Source: JAVVHE01 sp038238915 (GTDB lineage: Bacteria > Pseudomonadota > Alphaproteobacteria > Sphingomonadales > Sphingomonadaceae). Taken from it: DNA of 64,000 nt. Shown here one piece after another: positions 62,889-64,000 of the stretch (positions within the stretch are counted from its first letter, which is position 1; every line of letters begins with the position of its first letter). The stretch is from positions 1-64,000 of the forward strand of contig JBBSFH010000007.1 of the NCBI GenBank assembly GCA_038238915.1. Direction: 5' to 3'. A program made the translations under genes and the position numbers. The notes beneath the pieces were generated by a model. It was not told the DNA's origin. It made no database searches and saw nothing but the letters and a program-made list of their open reading frames with translations.

Positions 62889-64000
62889 ATGACGCCCCCG
62901 CCCCGCTCCCCCGCCTCGCTCTCGCGCCGCCTGCTGCTGCTCAGCTCGCTCTGGATCACGCTGCTGCTCGGCGTGGGTGGCTTCGCGCTCGACCGGGTCG
63001 TCGGCACGTTGTTGCGCGGTAATTTCGACGAGCAACTCGGTTCCACGCTGAACTCGATGCTCGCGTCCGCCGAAGTCGGTCCCGATGGCGAGGTCCGCTT
63101 CGGGCGCGCGCTCGCCGATCAGCGCTTCTTCGAACCCTATTCGGGGCTTTACTGGCAGGTGATCACGCGCGGCCAGGCCCCCTTCCGCTCGCGCTCGCTG
63201 TGGGATCGCAGGCTCGGCCCGGGTCCGAGCCTCGCCGCTTTGGAACCGCGCGCCTACACCTACGCCGCCCAGGGGTTCGCGGACGATCCGGTGCGCGTGG
63301 TAGAGCGCGATGCGGTTCTGCCCGCGTCGAACACGGTGTTCCGTTTCCAGGTTGCGCAGACCACGCGCGCGTTGGACGATCAGGTTCACCGGCTGCGGCG
63401 CACGCTTTACCTTGCACTCGGCGTGCTCGGCGCGGGATTGTTCGCGCTGGCGCTGGTGCAGACGACCTATGGGCTGAAACCATTGCGCGGCGTGCGGCGC
63501 GCGATCGCCGCGATCCGATCGGGTGAGGCGCAGCGCATTCCGCAGGCCTTTCCGCCCGAAGTGATGCCGCTGGTGAGCGAGCTGAACGCGCTGCTCGATC
63601 ACGCCGAGGAACAGGCCGAGGAGGCGCGGCGTCACGCGGGCAACCTCGCGCACGCGCTAAAGACGCCGATGAGTGTCTTGCTGAACGAAGCGCGCGGTGA
63701 CGCGGCGGACTTGCCGCATTCGGTCGAAACGCAACTCGCCACGATGCGCCGCTACGTCGATCACCACCTCGCGCGCGCGCGCGCTTTGGGTCGGCGCTCG
63801 GCCTCGTCGGCGCGCGCGCCGGTGTGGCCCGCGCTCGAAGGCATCGCGCGCACGGTCGAGCGGATGCACGCCGGGCGGGACGCGGTGATCGATCTGGCGG
63901 GCGATCGTGGCCTTGTCTTTCGCGGCGAGCGGCAGGATTTGGAAGAAATGCTCGGCAATCTGCTCGATAACGCAGTCAAATATGGCGGCGGGCGTGTGTT
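62889..64000 (+). CDS. Sensor histidine kinase, truncated by window edge
   Basis: At least 370 residues from the ATG at 62889 (MTPPPRSPASLSRRLLLLSS). There are two membrane helices (LLLLSSLWITLLLGVGGFAL; LYLALGVLGAGLFALALVQT) around a periplasmic sensor domain of about 130 residues, a HAMP-like linker, the H box HAGNLAHALKTPMSVLLNEA, and the N box LEEMLGNLLDNAVKYGGG at the window end. It forms a pair with the upstream OmpR-type regulator. The 3' end is outside the window. Confidence 0.92.
   Translation, partial: MTPPPRSPASLSRRLLLLSSLWITLLLGVGGFALDRVVGTLLRGNFDEQLGSTLNSMLASAEVGPDGEVRFGRALADQRFFEPYSGLYWQVITRGQAPFRSRSLWDRRLGPGPSLAALEPRAYTYAAQGFADDPVRVVERDAVLPASNTVFRFQVAQTTRALDDQVHRLRRTLYLALGVLGAGLFALALVQTTYGLKPLRGVRRAIAAIRSGEAQRIPQAFPPEVMPLVSELNALLDHAEEQAEEARRHAGNLAHALKTPMSVLLNEARGDAADLPHSVETQLATMRRYVDHHLARARALGRRSASSARAPVWPALEGIARTVERMHAGRDAVIDLAGDRGLVFRGERQDLEEMLGNLLDNAVKYGGGRV

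Overview
The window looks like part of a high-GC alphaproteobacterial chromosome, most probably a sphingomonad. This rests on the gene families, the codon use and an adjoining housekeeping block (mazG, purA, rpsM-rpsK-rpoA-rplQ, rpmE, methylcrotonyl-CoA carboxylase genes). It falls into two parts. Positions 1-46108 are the right-hand portion of an integrative and conjugative element (ICE) with a Tn4371-like backbone. Positions 46109-64000 are ordinary core chromosome. The junction is a 45-base copy of the 3' end of a tRNA-Arg(ACG) gene at 46064-46108, next to a tyrosine integrase. The intact tRNA and the left end of the element lie outside the window.

ICE backbone, left to right: a LysR regulator; a minus-strand mating-pair-formation operon (traG, a ribbon-helix-helix gene, trbB-C-D-E-J-K-L-F-G-I, a DUF2274 gene); a cargo block (about 13.4-29.6 kb); a maintenance block (truncated DUF2840 gene, a small ribbon-helix-helix gene, parA, repA, an AlpA-like gene, DUF2285/DUF6499 genes, XRE); DUF736, a membrane protein, DUF2493, a toprim protein and a large ParB-like protein; a dmeRF cobalt/nickel efflux operon; a DUF932 gene; a DUF1778/GNAT toxin-antitoxin pair; and the integrase. 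Single-base frameshifts break trbF, traG and the DUF6499 gene. The DUF2840 gene has lost its 3' end, and no relaxase or traF is found where this family normally has them. The element therefore looks unable to transfer itself.

The cargo is a metabolic and energy block: a plasma-membrane H+-ATPase with a PPK2 polyphosphate kinase; an acetate kinase, triose-phosphate isomerase and stand-alone receiver operon; a GH130 enzyme; a phosphoketolase, class I aldolase and histidine phosphatase operon; and a three-BON-domain protein. Phosphoketolase makes acetyl phosphate, which acetate kinase can turn into ATP without phosphotransacetylase. Three of these units carry the same roughly 20-base motif, close to TGCGTAGTTTCCGAGCCTGC, upstream of the first gene, and the BON gene has a weaker copy. 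A promoter-like -10 sits at nearly constant distance from each, so the block looks like one regulon. Remnants of a histidine kinase and an ECF sigma factor lie at its right edge.

Other signals in the ICE are two pairs of covarying leader hairpins (upstream of parB and DUF932; upstream of DUF736 and DUF2493) and an iteron/DnaA-box cluster inside repA that resembles a replication origin. In the core part, purA appears to start at an ATT codon, and the two methylcrotonyl-CoA carboxylase subunit genes are separated by two minus-strand genes for exported proteins.
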